NCBI GenBank assembly: GCA_958427895.1
Contig: CAUADW010000017.1
Location: forward strand, 1-31,530
From: an uncultured Collinsella sp.
GTDB taxonomy: Bacteria; Actinomycetota; Coriobacteriia; Coriobacteriales; Coriobacteriaceae
Length of the DNA stretch: 31,530 nt
Direction: 5' to 3'
Positions 16,849-23,346 of this stretch are shown here, in pieces. The number at the start of each line of letters is the position of its first letter. Position 1 is the first letter of the stretch. The notes beneath the pieces are model-generated. The model was given only the letters and a program-made list of their open reading frames with translations. It was not told where the DNA came from and did not search any database. The translations under genes and the position numbers were made by a program.

Positions 16849-17743
16849 CTTGGCCTCCTTGATCAAACTGAATCATTTCGCCAAGAATACGAGAGAGCTC
16901 TTCCTCGTCTTTAAACTCAATCTCAATCTTATTCTTTCCTCGCGAGCTCTTCACACGCACGTTGGTATTAAAAACCTGACGAAGCACGCGGGCAGCCTTT
17001 TTAAAAGACTGAGGCGTTGCAGGCCTCGGAGTCTTAGGTGTCTCTCCGGCAGAAAACAACGGAGCAAGATTTTCTGTCGCTCTTACGGAAAGGCCCTCTG
17101 CAACAACCTTCTCAGCAAGTCGAATTCGAGCATCCTCATAGGGAACTGCAAGAATCGCACGTGCATGACCAGCAGTAAGTTTGCCCTCAAATATCATCTG
17201 CTGAACAACTTCGGGAAGATCAAGAAGGCGTAGCGAGTTTGTAATTGCAGAGCGTGACTTGCTTACAGCCTTTGACAATGCCTCCTGGGTCATACCGCTG
17301 GCATCTATGAGCTGGCGATAGCCCTTAGCCTCTTCGACAGGATTCAGATCAGAACGCTGAAGGTTTTCGATAAGTGCAAGAGCAAGCATCTCTTCATCAT
17401 TAGCATCTTTAATGATGACAGGCAGCTCCTCAAGACCTGCAAGCTTTGACGCTTGGTAACGACGCTCACCAGCGATGATCTCATAGCCGTTTCCATGTTT
17501 GCGAACCAAAAGTGGCTGCAAAACGCCATGTTCTTGGATTGACTCGCTCAACTCGCGAAGTTCAGTTTCGTTAAAGTGAATTCGTGGCTGATTTGGGTTG
17601 GGAACGATATCCTCAATAGGTAGCTTTGTTTCAGATGTGGCATTTGAAGCCGATGCAGCCGAACCACCGGTCTCATACTCGGCCTCTGAGACCAAAGCAT
17701 TGAGTCCACGTCCCAATCCGCCACGTTTCTTTACACTAGGCAC
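16838..17743 (-). CDS. parB: chromosome partitioning protein ParB (Spo0J)
   Basis: ParB binds parS and, as a CTP-dependent clamp, spreads along nearby DNA to build the segregation complex moved by ParA. The 301-residue product has the N-terminal KKRGGLGRGLNAL motif (the region that in Spo0J stimulates ParA), PNPNQPR, the CTP-binding GERRYQA box near 118-124 and ENLQRSDLN, then helix-turn-helix TQEALSKAVSKSRSAITNSLRLLDL and a C-terminal dimerisation part. GTG start with AGAGGTGATC just upstream. It overlaps the parA stop by 8 bp. Three perfect target sites lie immediately upstream of parA. Codon usage is AT-richer than most of the window. Confidence 0.96.
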   Translation of the reverse strand: MPSVKKRGGLGRGLNALVSEAEYETGGSAASASNATSETKLPIEDIVPNPNQPRIHFNETELRELSESIQEHGVLQPLLVRKHGNGYEIIAGERRYQASKLAGLEELPVIIKDANDEEMLALALIENLQRSDLNPVEEAKGYRQLIDASGMTQEALSKAVSKSRSAITNSLRLLDLPEVVQQMIFEGKLTAGHARAILAVPYEDARIRLAEKVVAEGLSVRATENLAPLFSAGETPKTPRPATPQSFKKAARVLRQVFNTNVRVKSSRGKNKIEIEFKDEEELSRILGEMIQFDQGGQDEE

Positions 17744-18536
17744 GCTTGATCACCTCTTTTGCAAGGTTCATATATGCTTTTGCACCCTTATTTTGAGGTG
17801 CATAGGTAATTACCGGCTCTCCAAAAGACGGAGCTTCGGAGATTTTGACCGTACGGGGGATCAGCGTCTTAAACGCCTTGTCACCAAAGTACGATTGAAC
17901 CTCCTCAACAACCTGATTCGACAGAGAAGTACGCGAGTCATACATGGTCATAAGCACACCATAGGTGTCTAAACCCTTGTTCAGACGTGATTTGACCATC
18001 TTCATTGACTCAAGCAGCTTCGTAACGCCCTCGAGTGCGTAATACTCGCACTGGATTGGAATCAAAACGCTGTCTGCTGCGGTCAAGGCGTTGATGGTAA
18101 GCAAGCCGAGCGAAGGAGGACAGTCAATGAAAATAAAATCGAACTCGTCCTGAATCGGCTCAAGCAAATCTTTGAGGCGGGTTTCACGAGCAATTGCGCT
18201 TACGAGCTCAATTTCGGCGCCTGCAAGCTGAATTGTTGCCGGAATTACGAATACCTTTTTGCAATTTGTATCAAGGATAAGCGATTCTGCCGGCACATCA
18301 TTCAGCAATGCATCATAGATGCAGTGATCAAGGTCTTCTTTTTCAATTCCGAATCCACTGGTGCTGTTTCCCTGCGGATCAAAATCGACAACCAGCGTCT
18401 TACGACCCTGCTCACCCAGTGCTGCTGCAAGGTTTACAGCCGTCGTTGACTTGCCGACGCCGCCTTTTTGATTGATGATTGCAATGATACGCGTGTCTTT
18501 TGCGCTCTTAGAACGCTTAACGTCGCGAAATCCCAC
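17736..18536 (-). CDS. parA: chromosome partitioning ATPase ParA (Soj)
   Basis: Deviant-Walker ATPase that binds DNA non-specifically in its ATP dimer form and relocates ParB-parS complexes; Soj-type proteins also modulate DnaA in Bacillus. The 266-residue protein shows INQKGGVGKSTTAVNLAAAL (deviant Walker A with the extra signature lysine), VDFDPQGNSTSG, FIDCPPSLGLLTINAL, and PIQCEYYALEG, all typical. GTG start with AGGAGGGACC directly upstream. The upstream region holds three parS sites, so ParB binding could repress its promoter. It is the first gene after the parS cluster and overlaps parB. Confidence 0.97.
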   Translation of the reverse strand: MGFRDVKRSKSAKDTRIIAIINQKGGVGKSTTAVNLAAALGEQGRKTLVVDFDPQGNSTSGFGIEKEDLDHCIYDALLNDVPAESLILDTNCKKVFVIPATIQLAGAEIELVSAIARETRLKDLLEPIQDEFDFIFIDCPPSLGLLTINALTAADSVLIPIQCEYYALEGVTKLLESMKMVKSRLNKGLDTYGVLMTMYDSRTSLSNQVVEEVQSYFGDKAFKTLIPRTVKISEAPSFGEPVITYAPQNKGAKAYMNLAKEVIKRA

Positions 18537-18575
18537 GGTCCCTCCTGGTGTGTATTAAAGCTGTCAAACGGAGGA

Positions 18576-18591
18576 TGTTTCACGTGAAACA
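18576..18591. other. parS site 1
   Basis: Perfect 16-bp palindrome TGTTTCACGTGAAACA, identical to the Bacillus-type parS core, 39 bp upstream of the parA start codon. The palindrome extends one base on each side. Confidence 0.95.
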
Positions 18592-18614
18592 TTCCGATTC
18601 GATATCAACCGCCA

Positions 18615-18630
18615 TGTTTCACGTGAAACA
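18615..18630. other. parS site 2
   Basis: Second perfect TGTTTCACGTGAAACA, 39 bp centre to centre from site 1, in the rsmG-parA spacer. Confidence 0.95.
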
Positions 18631-18653
18631 CTGCAAGTTGTTAGTATCCATTA

Positions 18654-18669
18654 TGTTTCACGTGAAACA
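18654..18669. other. parS site 3
   Basis: Third perfect TGTTTCACGTGAAACA, again 39 bp centre to centre from site 2 and ending one base before the rsmG stop codon on the minus strand. The even 39-bp spacing is notable. Confidence 0.95.
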
Positions 18670-18670
18670 T

Positions 18671-19408
18671 CTAGGCAAGCGGATTCTTCTTTGCCATGCC
18701 ATTTGCACGAGGCAATGAAACGGATGCTGGATGACTCTTCTTAAGAACAATAAACTCCCTGTGGCCCAGGCCCTCAGGCAAATCGATAGCGTCATTCAGA
18801 AGCAAAGTGAAGCCGCAAATCTTTGCGGCTGACATGCCAGAAGCAAGCTCCTCATCCGAAGGATTGCCCTTGGTGATAACAAATAGCCCTCCATCCTTGA
18901 GGTACGGAGCCGCATACTCAACAAGTATCGGTAGAGGGGCCAGTGCGCGGGCGGTTACAACAGAGAACTGCTTCTTATGGCTTCGAGCATATTCTTCAAG
19001 ACGATCATGAACCGCATGAGCACGTTTCAATCCAAGAGCATGAACAAAAGAATTAACAGCATCAACCTTCTTGCCAACAGAGTCAATATAAGTAGCTTTA
19101 CGATGCGCGGTTATGGTTAAAGGAATACCAGGGAAGCCCGCACCTGTTCCCATATCGAGCAAAGCTCCCTCAGGAGCCTTATTGATATAGGGGAGCAAAA
19201 CAAGTGAGTCGAGGATATGAAGTACCGCAGCATCTTCTACGTTAAGGATACGGGTAAGATTCGTTGTCTTATTTGTTTCCAGAACCAAATCCAAATGCTG
19301 GATACATTTCCTCAGCTCAACATCAGTTACGCTCAAGGAATACTCTTTGCAATAGGAAGTTAGACGACTCAACATCTCGTCAGCTTGCTGATCAGTAAGT
19401 ACTAACAA
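18671..19408 (-). CDS. rsmG: 16S rRNA m7G527 methyltransferase RsmG (GidB)
   Basis: SAM-dependent methyltransferase that modifies G527 of 16S rRNA; loss gives low-level streptomycin resistance in several bacteria. Family motifs: NKTTNLTRI near the N-terminus, HILDSL, the SAM loop LLDMGTGAGFPGIPL, TYIDSVGKKVDAVNSF and VTARALAPLPILVEYAAPYL. I choose the TTG at 19408 (245 residues) because AAGGAG lies six bases upstream; the frame is open 16 codons further but without a ribosome site. A terminator separates it from jag. It precedes parS-parA-parB on the same strand, the common arrangement near bacterial origins. Low GC like parAB. Confidence 0.93.
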   Translation of the reverse strand: MLVLTDQQADEMLSRLTSYCKEYSLSVTDVELRKCIQHLDLVLETNKTTNLTRILNVEDAAVLHILDSLVLLPYINKAPEGALLDMGTGAGFPGIPLTITAHRKATYIDSVGKKVDAVNSFVHALGLKRAHAVHDRLEEYARSHKKQFSVVTARALAPLPILVEYAAPYLKDGGLFVITKGNPSDEELASGMSAAKICGFTLLLNDAIDLPEGLGHREFIVLKKSHPASVSLPRANGMAKKNPLA

Positions 19409-19453
19409 CGAAAGCTCCTTTCTGACAAAAATTAGTGTATCGAGAACTTTTGA

Positions 19454-19486
19454 CAAAAAAAGGGGACGTGGAAACCACGTCCCCTT
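19454..19486 (-). terminator. terminator of the rpmH-jag operon
   Basis: On the minus strand a perfect 12-bp stem (19486-19475 with 19471-19460), three-base loop and a run of eight U (19461-19454). It lies 18 bp after the jag stop codon. Confidence 0.92.
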
Positions 19487-19504
19487 AGCATAAGCTCGAG
19501 TAGA

Positions 19505-20074
19505 TTATCGAGCAACAATCACCACATGGCGATCAGGGTCAGAACCCTCAGAATGAGTATCGACGGCATCATTGCCACGAAGTGCAATGTGAACCAGTCG
19601 GCGCTCGTAGGCATTCATGGGCGGAAGCGAAACACTCTTATGAGTGCGGATGGCACGCTCGGCAGCAGACTGAGCCATGGAGGCGACCTTGTCCTGGCGG
19701 CGGCTCTTGTATCCCTCGACGTCCACTACAACCGGATACCTAAAGCCAAGCTTGCGACTCACCAGCAAAGAGAACATTACCTGAAGAGCATCAAGAGTGC
19801 GACCATGACGGCCAATGAGAACAGCAAGGTCGGGAGCCGTTACATCCAGAATCAGCTCACCCTCGTCGCCCTCATACTCATCAATAGGAGAGTTGGCGGC
19901 ATCGAAGTGCGAAAGGATGGAACGCAGGATGGAAATCGCAACATCGGCAATGGTGTCGAGCTCCTCATCGGTCAGCTCTTCACCAGCCTTGTAGCGCTGT
20001 GCAATCTCGGGATAATCGCCTGCGACCTGCGGGGCAACCTCCTCAAGCATATCCTCGATGATCTCTTCAGACAT
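19505..20074 (-). CDS. jag: RNA-binding protein Jag/KhpB (KH-R3H)
   Basis: Single-stranded nucleic-acid binding protein, partner of KhpA in Gram-positive bacteria and linked there to cell-envelope and division control. The 189-residue product has an acidic N-terminal part (about 1-45), a KH domain (50-125, with the loop VLIGRHGRTLDALQ), and an R3H domain (130-185: RRQDKVASMAQ, PPMNAYERRLVHIAL). The ATG at 20074 has GGAG six bases upstream, which favours it over an in-frame TTG four codons earlier. A Jag-N domain is not clearly seen, so the N-terminus is short. It follows yidC, its usual neighbour, and ends the operon. Confidence 0.93.
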   Translation of the reverse strand: MSEEIIEDMLEEVAPQVAGDYPEIAQRYKAGEELTDEELDTIADVAISILRSILSHFDAANSPIDEYEGDEGELILDVTAPDLAVLIGRHGRTLDALQVMFSLLVSRKLGFRYPVVVDVEGYKSRRQDKVASMAQSAAERAIRTHKSVSLPPMNAYERRLVHIALRGNDAVDTHSEGSDPDRHVVIVAR

Positions 20075-20089
20075 AACGTACTCCAAAAG

Positions 20090-20101
20090 TTAGGTACCTA
20101 A
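20090..20101. repeat. TTAGGTACCTAA palindrome, copy 2
   Basis: Identical to the palindrome at 16586-16597, including the preceding G. It lies in the 44-bp yidC-jag spacer, upstream of the jag ribosome site. Confidence 0.6.
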
Positions 20102-20118
20102 ATAAGATTGATATCCCA

Positions 20119-20889
20119 CTACTTCTTCTTGTGCGGGCGCGGCTTCTTCTCGCGACGAGTGACCTCAACCTGCAGCGGCGCGTTCTTAAGACGCTCCTCC
20201 TCATCGGCCTTGGCCTTCTCGATAACCTTCTGCGTCACAAAAATCTGCTGGATAACCTGCCAAGCAGACGAGACGTCGTAGTACAGCAGAACACCAACGG
20301 GAAGGCTCCAGCCCATCCAAAGCATCATGACCGTCATGACAACAGCCATCATACGCATGCTCTGAGCCTGCTGGCCGGTCTGGTTGCGCGACATATAGAG
20401 CTGCGGAATCAGGGTCAGGACGGCGAACAGAATCAGGCAGACCAGCGCAGGCAGCGCAACCATAAAGCCATCGGCAAAGGAAGCGCTCGGCGTGGTGGTC
20501 AGGTCGGGCAGGATGTTGAAGAACGAGAACGTGCCGTCGTTAAAGTACTGCGGCAGGTTACGCAGCAGCGTAAACAGGGCAAACAGGACAGGCATCTGGA
20601 TCAACAGCGGCAGACAACCAGCCATGGGGTTGAACTTGTTCTCGCTGTAGAACTTCTGCATCTCCTCGGCCTGACGCTGAGGATCGTCGGCATAGCGCTC
20701 CTGGATCTCGAGCATCTTGGGCTGCAGCACCTGCATGCGAGCCGTCGACTTGGTCGACTTGAGCATAAGCGGCGTCAGCAGCAGACGGATGATGACCACC
20801 AGGATGATGATGGACAGGCCCCAGTCGACCGCAAAGGTCTGGATGAGCTTGAGCAGCTCGAAAAGGATGTTAACGATCCAATCCCACAT
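20119..20889 (-). CDS. yidC: membrane protein insertase YidC
   Basis: Inserts and folds membrane proteins with or without the Sec translocon. The 256-residue product is the short Gram-positive/actinobacterial form without the large periplasmic domain. Five hydrophobic segments are visible, with the conserved hydrophilic-groove arginine in VVIIRLLLTPLMLKS (about residue 35), the cytosolic hairpin QPKMLEIQERYADDPQRQ, then PMAGCLPLLIQMPVLFALF and LPVGVLLYYDVSSAWQV. The tail is strongly basic (RREKKPRPHKKK), typical of forms that bind ribosomes. GGAGGAAAAC lies before the ATG. The N-terminus lacks a lipobox, unlike many Firmicute homologues. Third or fourth gene of the rpmH operon. Confidence 0.96.
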   Translation of the reverse strand: MWDWIVNILFELLKLIQTFAVDWGLSIIILVVIIRLLLTPLMLKSTKSTARMQVLQPKMLEIQERYADDPQRQAEEMQKFYSENKFNPMAGCLPLLIQMPVLFALFTLLRNLPQYFNDGTFSFFNILPDLTTTPSASFADGFMVALPALVCLILFAVLTLIPQLYMSRNQTGQQAQSMRMMAVVMTVMMLWMGWSLPVGVLLYYDVSSAWQVIQQIFVTQKVIEKAKADEEERLKNAPLQVEVTRREKKPRPHKKK

Positions 20890-20918
20890 GTAAGTTTTCC
20901 TCCGATAGCGAGTGCCCG

Positions 20919-21143
20919 CTAGGGCACAGGGTCATAACCGCCGACGTGCAGGGGATTGCAGCGAGCGATGCGCCTCACGGCAAGCCAGCAGCCTCTCAAA
21001 ACACCGTACTTCTCAATCGCCTGGACGGCGTATTGCGAGCACGTTGGGTAATAAATGCAGGCGTCAGGCAATAAGGGCGAAATAACCTGTTGATATATGC
21101 GAATAGGAGCGATGGCAACACGTCGCAAAACGTGATTGCTCAT
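20919..21143 (-). CDS. yidD: membrane protein insertion efficiency factor YidD
   Basis: A small (74-residue) membrane-associated factor that aids YidC-dependent insertion. The family signature is clear: PIRIYQQVISPLLP, CIYYPTCSQYAVQAIEKYG with its conserved cysteines, then RCNPLHVGGYDPVP. Length is normal. Its ATG overlaps the rnpA stop as ATGA, so translation is coupled. It stands between rnpA and yidC, its usual place. Confidence 0.96.
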   Translation of the reverse strand: MSNHVLRRVAIAPIRIYQQVISPLLPDACIYYPTCSQYAVQAIEKYGVLRGCWLAVRRIARCNPLHVGGYDPVP

Positions 21144-21478
21144 CGCTCCTCCCCGGCAACGCCGGCGCGTTTCACAAGCGAACGCAATGCCTTGTCCATC
21201 TCCTGCGGCGAGGAAACCCTCGTCTTGGGAGTTGCGAACAAGATGATGTCATAACCCGCAACGGGAAATCCGCAGCTGCGGGCGGCCTCGCGCATCACAC
21301 GCTTAGAACGGTTGCGCACAACTGCACAACCGAGCCGTTTAGCACCAACGAAGGCGACCCTTCCGGAGTCGCCTTCGCCAACCGATTCACATATGGTCAT
21401 TCGAATCAGAGGGTGATTGAAACGACGCCCCTGACTGAACACATGCTCGAAATCTTGCCGAGACTTAATAGTCTTCAT
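21140..21478 (-). CDS. rnpA: ribonuclease P protein component
   Basis: Protein subunit of RNase P, which assists the catalytic RNA in maturing tRNA 5' ends. The 112-residue protein has the family's early motif SRQDFEHVFSQGRRF and the RNA-binding signature VVRNRSKRVMREAAR (around 55-69), then YDIILFATP. Length is normal. It begins 20 bp after the rpmH stop and overlaps yidD by 4 bp. The RNase P RNA gene is not in the window. Confidence 0.96.
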   Translation of the reverse strand: MKTIKSRQDFEHVFSQGRRFNHPLIRMTICESVGEGDSGRVAFVGAKRLGCAVVRNRSKRVMREAARSCGFPVAGYDIILFATPKTRVSSPQEMDKALRSLVKRAGVAGEER

Positions 21479-21498
21479 GCGAGATGTGTGTATCGCTG

Positions 21499-21633
21499 CT
21501 AGACAGTGAGACGCTTGCGGCCCTTGGCGCGGCGACGGGCGAGCACGGCACGACCACCCTTGGTGGCCATACGGGCACGGAAGCCATGGGTCTTGGCACG
21601 CTTACGCTTATTAGGCTGATACGTACGCTTCAT
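21499..21633 (-). CDS. rpmH: ribosomal protein L34
   Basis: The 44-residue, very basic L34 of the large ribosomal subunit. It starts MKRTYQPNKRKRAKTHG and contains RMATKGGRAVLARRRAKGR, the universal family pattern. ATG 21633 has AGGAGGAAC upstream; 20 further upstream codons are open but lie in the leader. First gene of the rpmH-rnpA-yidD-yidC-jag operon and divergent from the dnaA side, the classical origin arrangement. Confidence 0.98.
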   Translation of the reverse strand: MKRTYQPNKRKRAKTHGFRARMATKGGRAVLARRRAKGRKRLTV

Positions 21634-21661
21634 CTTAAGTTCCTCCTGCTGCATTTCGAGT

Positions 21662-21679
21662 GTCCGCGGGAGCGCGGAC
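21662..21679 (-). promoter_or_regulatory. GC-rich hairpin in the rpmH leader
   Basis: GTCCGCG and CGCGGAC pair perfectly over seven bases around the loop GGAG, 28 bp upstream of the L34 start codon and within the transcript expected from the promoter at 21706-21735. It could protect the mRNA 5' end or regulate L34 synthesis. Function is inferred. Confidence 0.5.
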
Positions 21680-21705
21680 GCAGATATAGACACGTGAGCT
21701 TGAAG

Positions 21706-21735
21706 ATTGTAGGGAAATCAATGTTCAAATGTCAA
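21706..21735 (-). promoter_or_regulatory. sigma-70-type promoter of the rpmH operon
   Basis: On the minus strand a perfect -35 TTGACA (21735-21730), 18-bp spacer, and -10 TACAAT (21711-21706). Expected start near 21699, giving a leader of about 65 bases with a hairpin. Confidence 0.85.
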
Positions 21736-21811
21736 GAAATCAAAGGTAAAAGGTCGCGCAGTTCACACGGTTCCCCCATAAGCCGAGTTCGATTTAGCGG
21801 TGCATGGCAAC

Positions 21812-21894
21812 TTTTCACGATATTTCATCGAGTTTTCAACAGGTCATGTTGGCAATGTTGAGAACTTTTCGTCCGTTTTCCAAAGTTTTCAACA
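21812..21894. other. cluster of DnaA-box-like sites upstream of the dnaA unit
   Basis: Two exact TTTTCAACA boxes (21833-21841 and 21886-21894, plus strand), one TTCTCAACA on the minus strand (21864-21856) and a weaker TTTTCACGA at 21812-21820 lie within 83 bp. They differ from the classical TTATCCACA but are of the same type and recur in the dnaA-dnaN spacer. They sit in the 345-bp rpmH-to-GHKL-gene spacer (21634-21978), which otherwise holds only the rpmH promoter and leader. They may form part of a bipartite origin or autoregulate the dnaA unit. Confidence 0.65.
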
Positions 21895-21978
21895 GGTTTT
21901 GAAAGTTTGTCGAAAGATGAGAAACATTGCACGGTGAGCTACTATTTGTTCGAAACCTTTTGGAAGATTGCGAGCGGC

Positions 21979-23331
21979 ATGTCTGACGACTTTTACACCA
22001 TGGTCGATTCCGGAGACCCGGCACCCGACAACGAGCACATCACCGGCGTGCGCGAAGAGCGTGACGAAGGTGAACAGACGACAACGCAGGCGCCAAAAGC
22101 CATGTACGCCGCGCGCATCGCCGTCTATGACGACATGCTGTCGACACCGCGTGTGATCGTCATTGATCCGCAAGATGTCCGCACGTATTTGGAAGAGACG
22201 ACCAACACCGTCTACCAGTGCATGAAAGAACAAGGTGGCCATATCTCGCTCATGGTCATCCGCGAGATTGTCGAAAACTTTATCCACGCACACTTTGCCG
22301 AGCCCATCATCTCGATTCTGGACGGCGGAGACACCATCCGCTTTGCTGACCAAGGACCCGGCATCGACGACAAGGAACGTGCTTTCGACTTTGGCGTTAC
22401 CAGCGCAAACAGCAAGATGAAGCGCTATATCCGTGGAACCGGAGCAGGGTTTCCCATGGTGCAGGAGTATTTGGAAAACGCCGGCGGTGCCGTATCCATC
22501 GAGGACAACATGGGCAACGGCACCGTGGTTACGGTAAGCCTGAACCCTAAACGCGTGCAGGAAATCGAGCGTGCCGGCGGACGCGGCGCTGCCGTGCGGC
22601 CCGAGACGGAGCAGCCCACATATCCCCTGCCGGGAGCTTTTGCGCAGCAGCCCGTGGCAACGCAGCAGATGCAGCCCCCCGTGGGACAGATGCAGCAGCC
22701 CGGAATGCTTCCCACACAAGAGCCCCAGGCGGCATCTATGTCGATGCCGCCAAACATGCCAGAGGCCATGCCGCTGGCTGATCAGGATGCAGCAGCAATG
22801 CAGCAGGCGACGGGGGCGCCGGGTGGCCAGCAAATGGGCTATCAGCCGTACCAACAGGGATATCTATATCAGCAGATGCCGCCACTGGGGTATGGCCAGC
22901 AGTTCCCGCAGCAGTACCAGCAGAGATATCAGCAGCCGTACCAGCAGATGCCGCAGCAGCAGTACAACCCCTGGGCCCAGCAGACGCCTCCGCAGCCTTA
23001 CCAACAGTGGCCTCAAAGTTTTCAACAGCAAATGCCGCCGATGCAGAGTTCTCAACAACCAGCAGCTCAAATGATGTATCCTAATGCAGTAAATCAGCAT
23101 GCGCAGCCACAACCGGACGTGTTCGTAAGCGATCGCGGCAACGCCGCGCTGGGCTATCTGGCGCAAAATCAAGCGTGCGGCGCAACCGATCTTGCGAGGG
23201 CGTTTGGAAACTCGGCCCCCACTTGGTCACGCACGCTCAATGACTTGGCGCAGGCCGGCTTGGTCATCAAGCATGGCCAGAAATACCATCTGACCGAACT
23301 CGGCGCCGCTCGCGTGCGAGCTCAGAGCTAA
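21979..23331 (+). CDS. GHKL ATP-binding protein with Gln/Pro-rich linker and winged helix, next to dnaA
   Basis: I know no named function. From ATG 21979 the product has 450 residues in three parts. Residues 55-190 form a GHKL (histidine-kinase/anti-sigma/gyrase-like) ATP-binding fold with intact motifs: N box IREIVENFIHAHF (E96, N100), G1 box DQGPGI (D124), G2 box GTGAGF (153-158) and final GTVVTVSL. No phospho-acceptor histidine domain is present, so it is not an ordinary sensor kinase. Residues 210-380 are low-complexity, rich in Gln, Pro, Met and Tyr. Residues 381-447 look like a MarR-type winged helix (ALGYLAQNQACGATDLARAFG, then a wing KHGQKYHLTELG). It ends 15 bp before dnaA, so it is probably cotranscribed. 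Start is uncertain: GTG 21934 and TTG 21907 are also in frame, and none has a strong ribosome site. Confidence 0.8.
   Translation: MSDDFYTMVDSGDPAPDNEHITGVREERDEGEQTTTQAPKAMYAARIAVYDDMLSTPRVIVIDPQDVRTYLEETTNTVYQCMKEQGGHISLMVIREIVENFIHAHFAEPIISILDGGDTIRFADQGPGIDDKERAFDFGVTSANSKMKRYIRGTGAGFPMVQEYLENAGGAVSIEDNMGNGTVVTVSLNPKRVQEIERAGGRGAAVRPETEQPTYPLPGAFAQQPVATQQMQPPVGQMQQPGMLPTQEPQAASMSMPPNMPEAMPLADQDAAAMQQATGAPGGQQMGYQPYQQGYLYQQMPPLGYGQQFPQQYQQRYQQPYQQMPQQQYNPWAQQTPPQPYQQWPQSFQQQMPPMQSSQQPAAQMMYPNAVNQHAQPQPDVFVSDRGNAALGYLAQNQACGATDLARAFGNSAPTWSRTLNDLAQAGLVIKHGQKYHLTELGAARVRAQS
23019..23057 (+). other. DnaA-box-like sites inside the GHKL gene
   Basis: TTTTCAACA (23019-23027) and TTCTCAACA (23049-23057) fall within the Gln-rich coding linker, about 0.3 kb before dnaA. 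Because CAA codes for Gln, such strings could arise from codon usage alone, yet most Gln codons nearby are CAG. Confidence 0.35.
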
Positions 23332-23346
23332 AGAACGGGAGAGACA

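Noticed and set aside
21979..23331. The GHKL protein as an ordinary sensor histidine kinase
   Set aside because: No dimerisation/phosphoacceptor helix pair, no membrane segment and no neighbouring response regulator.
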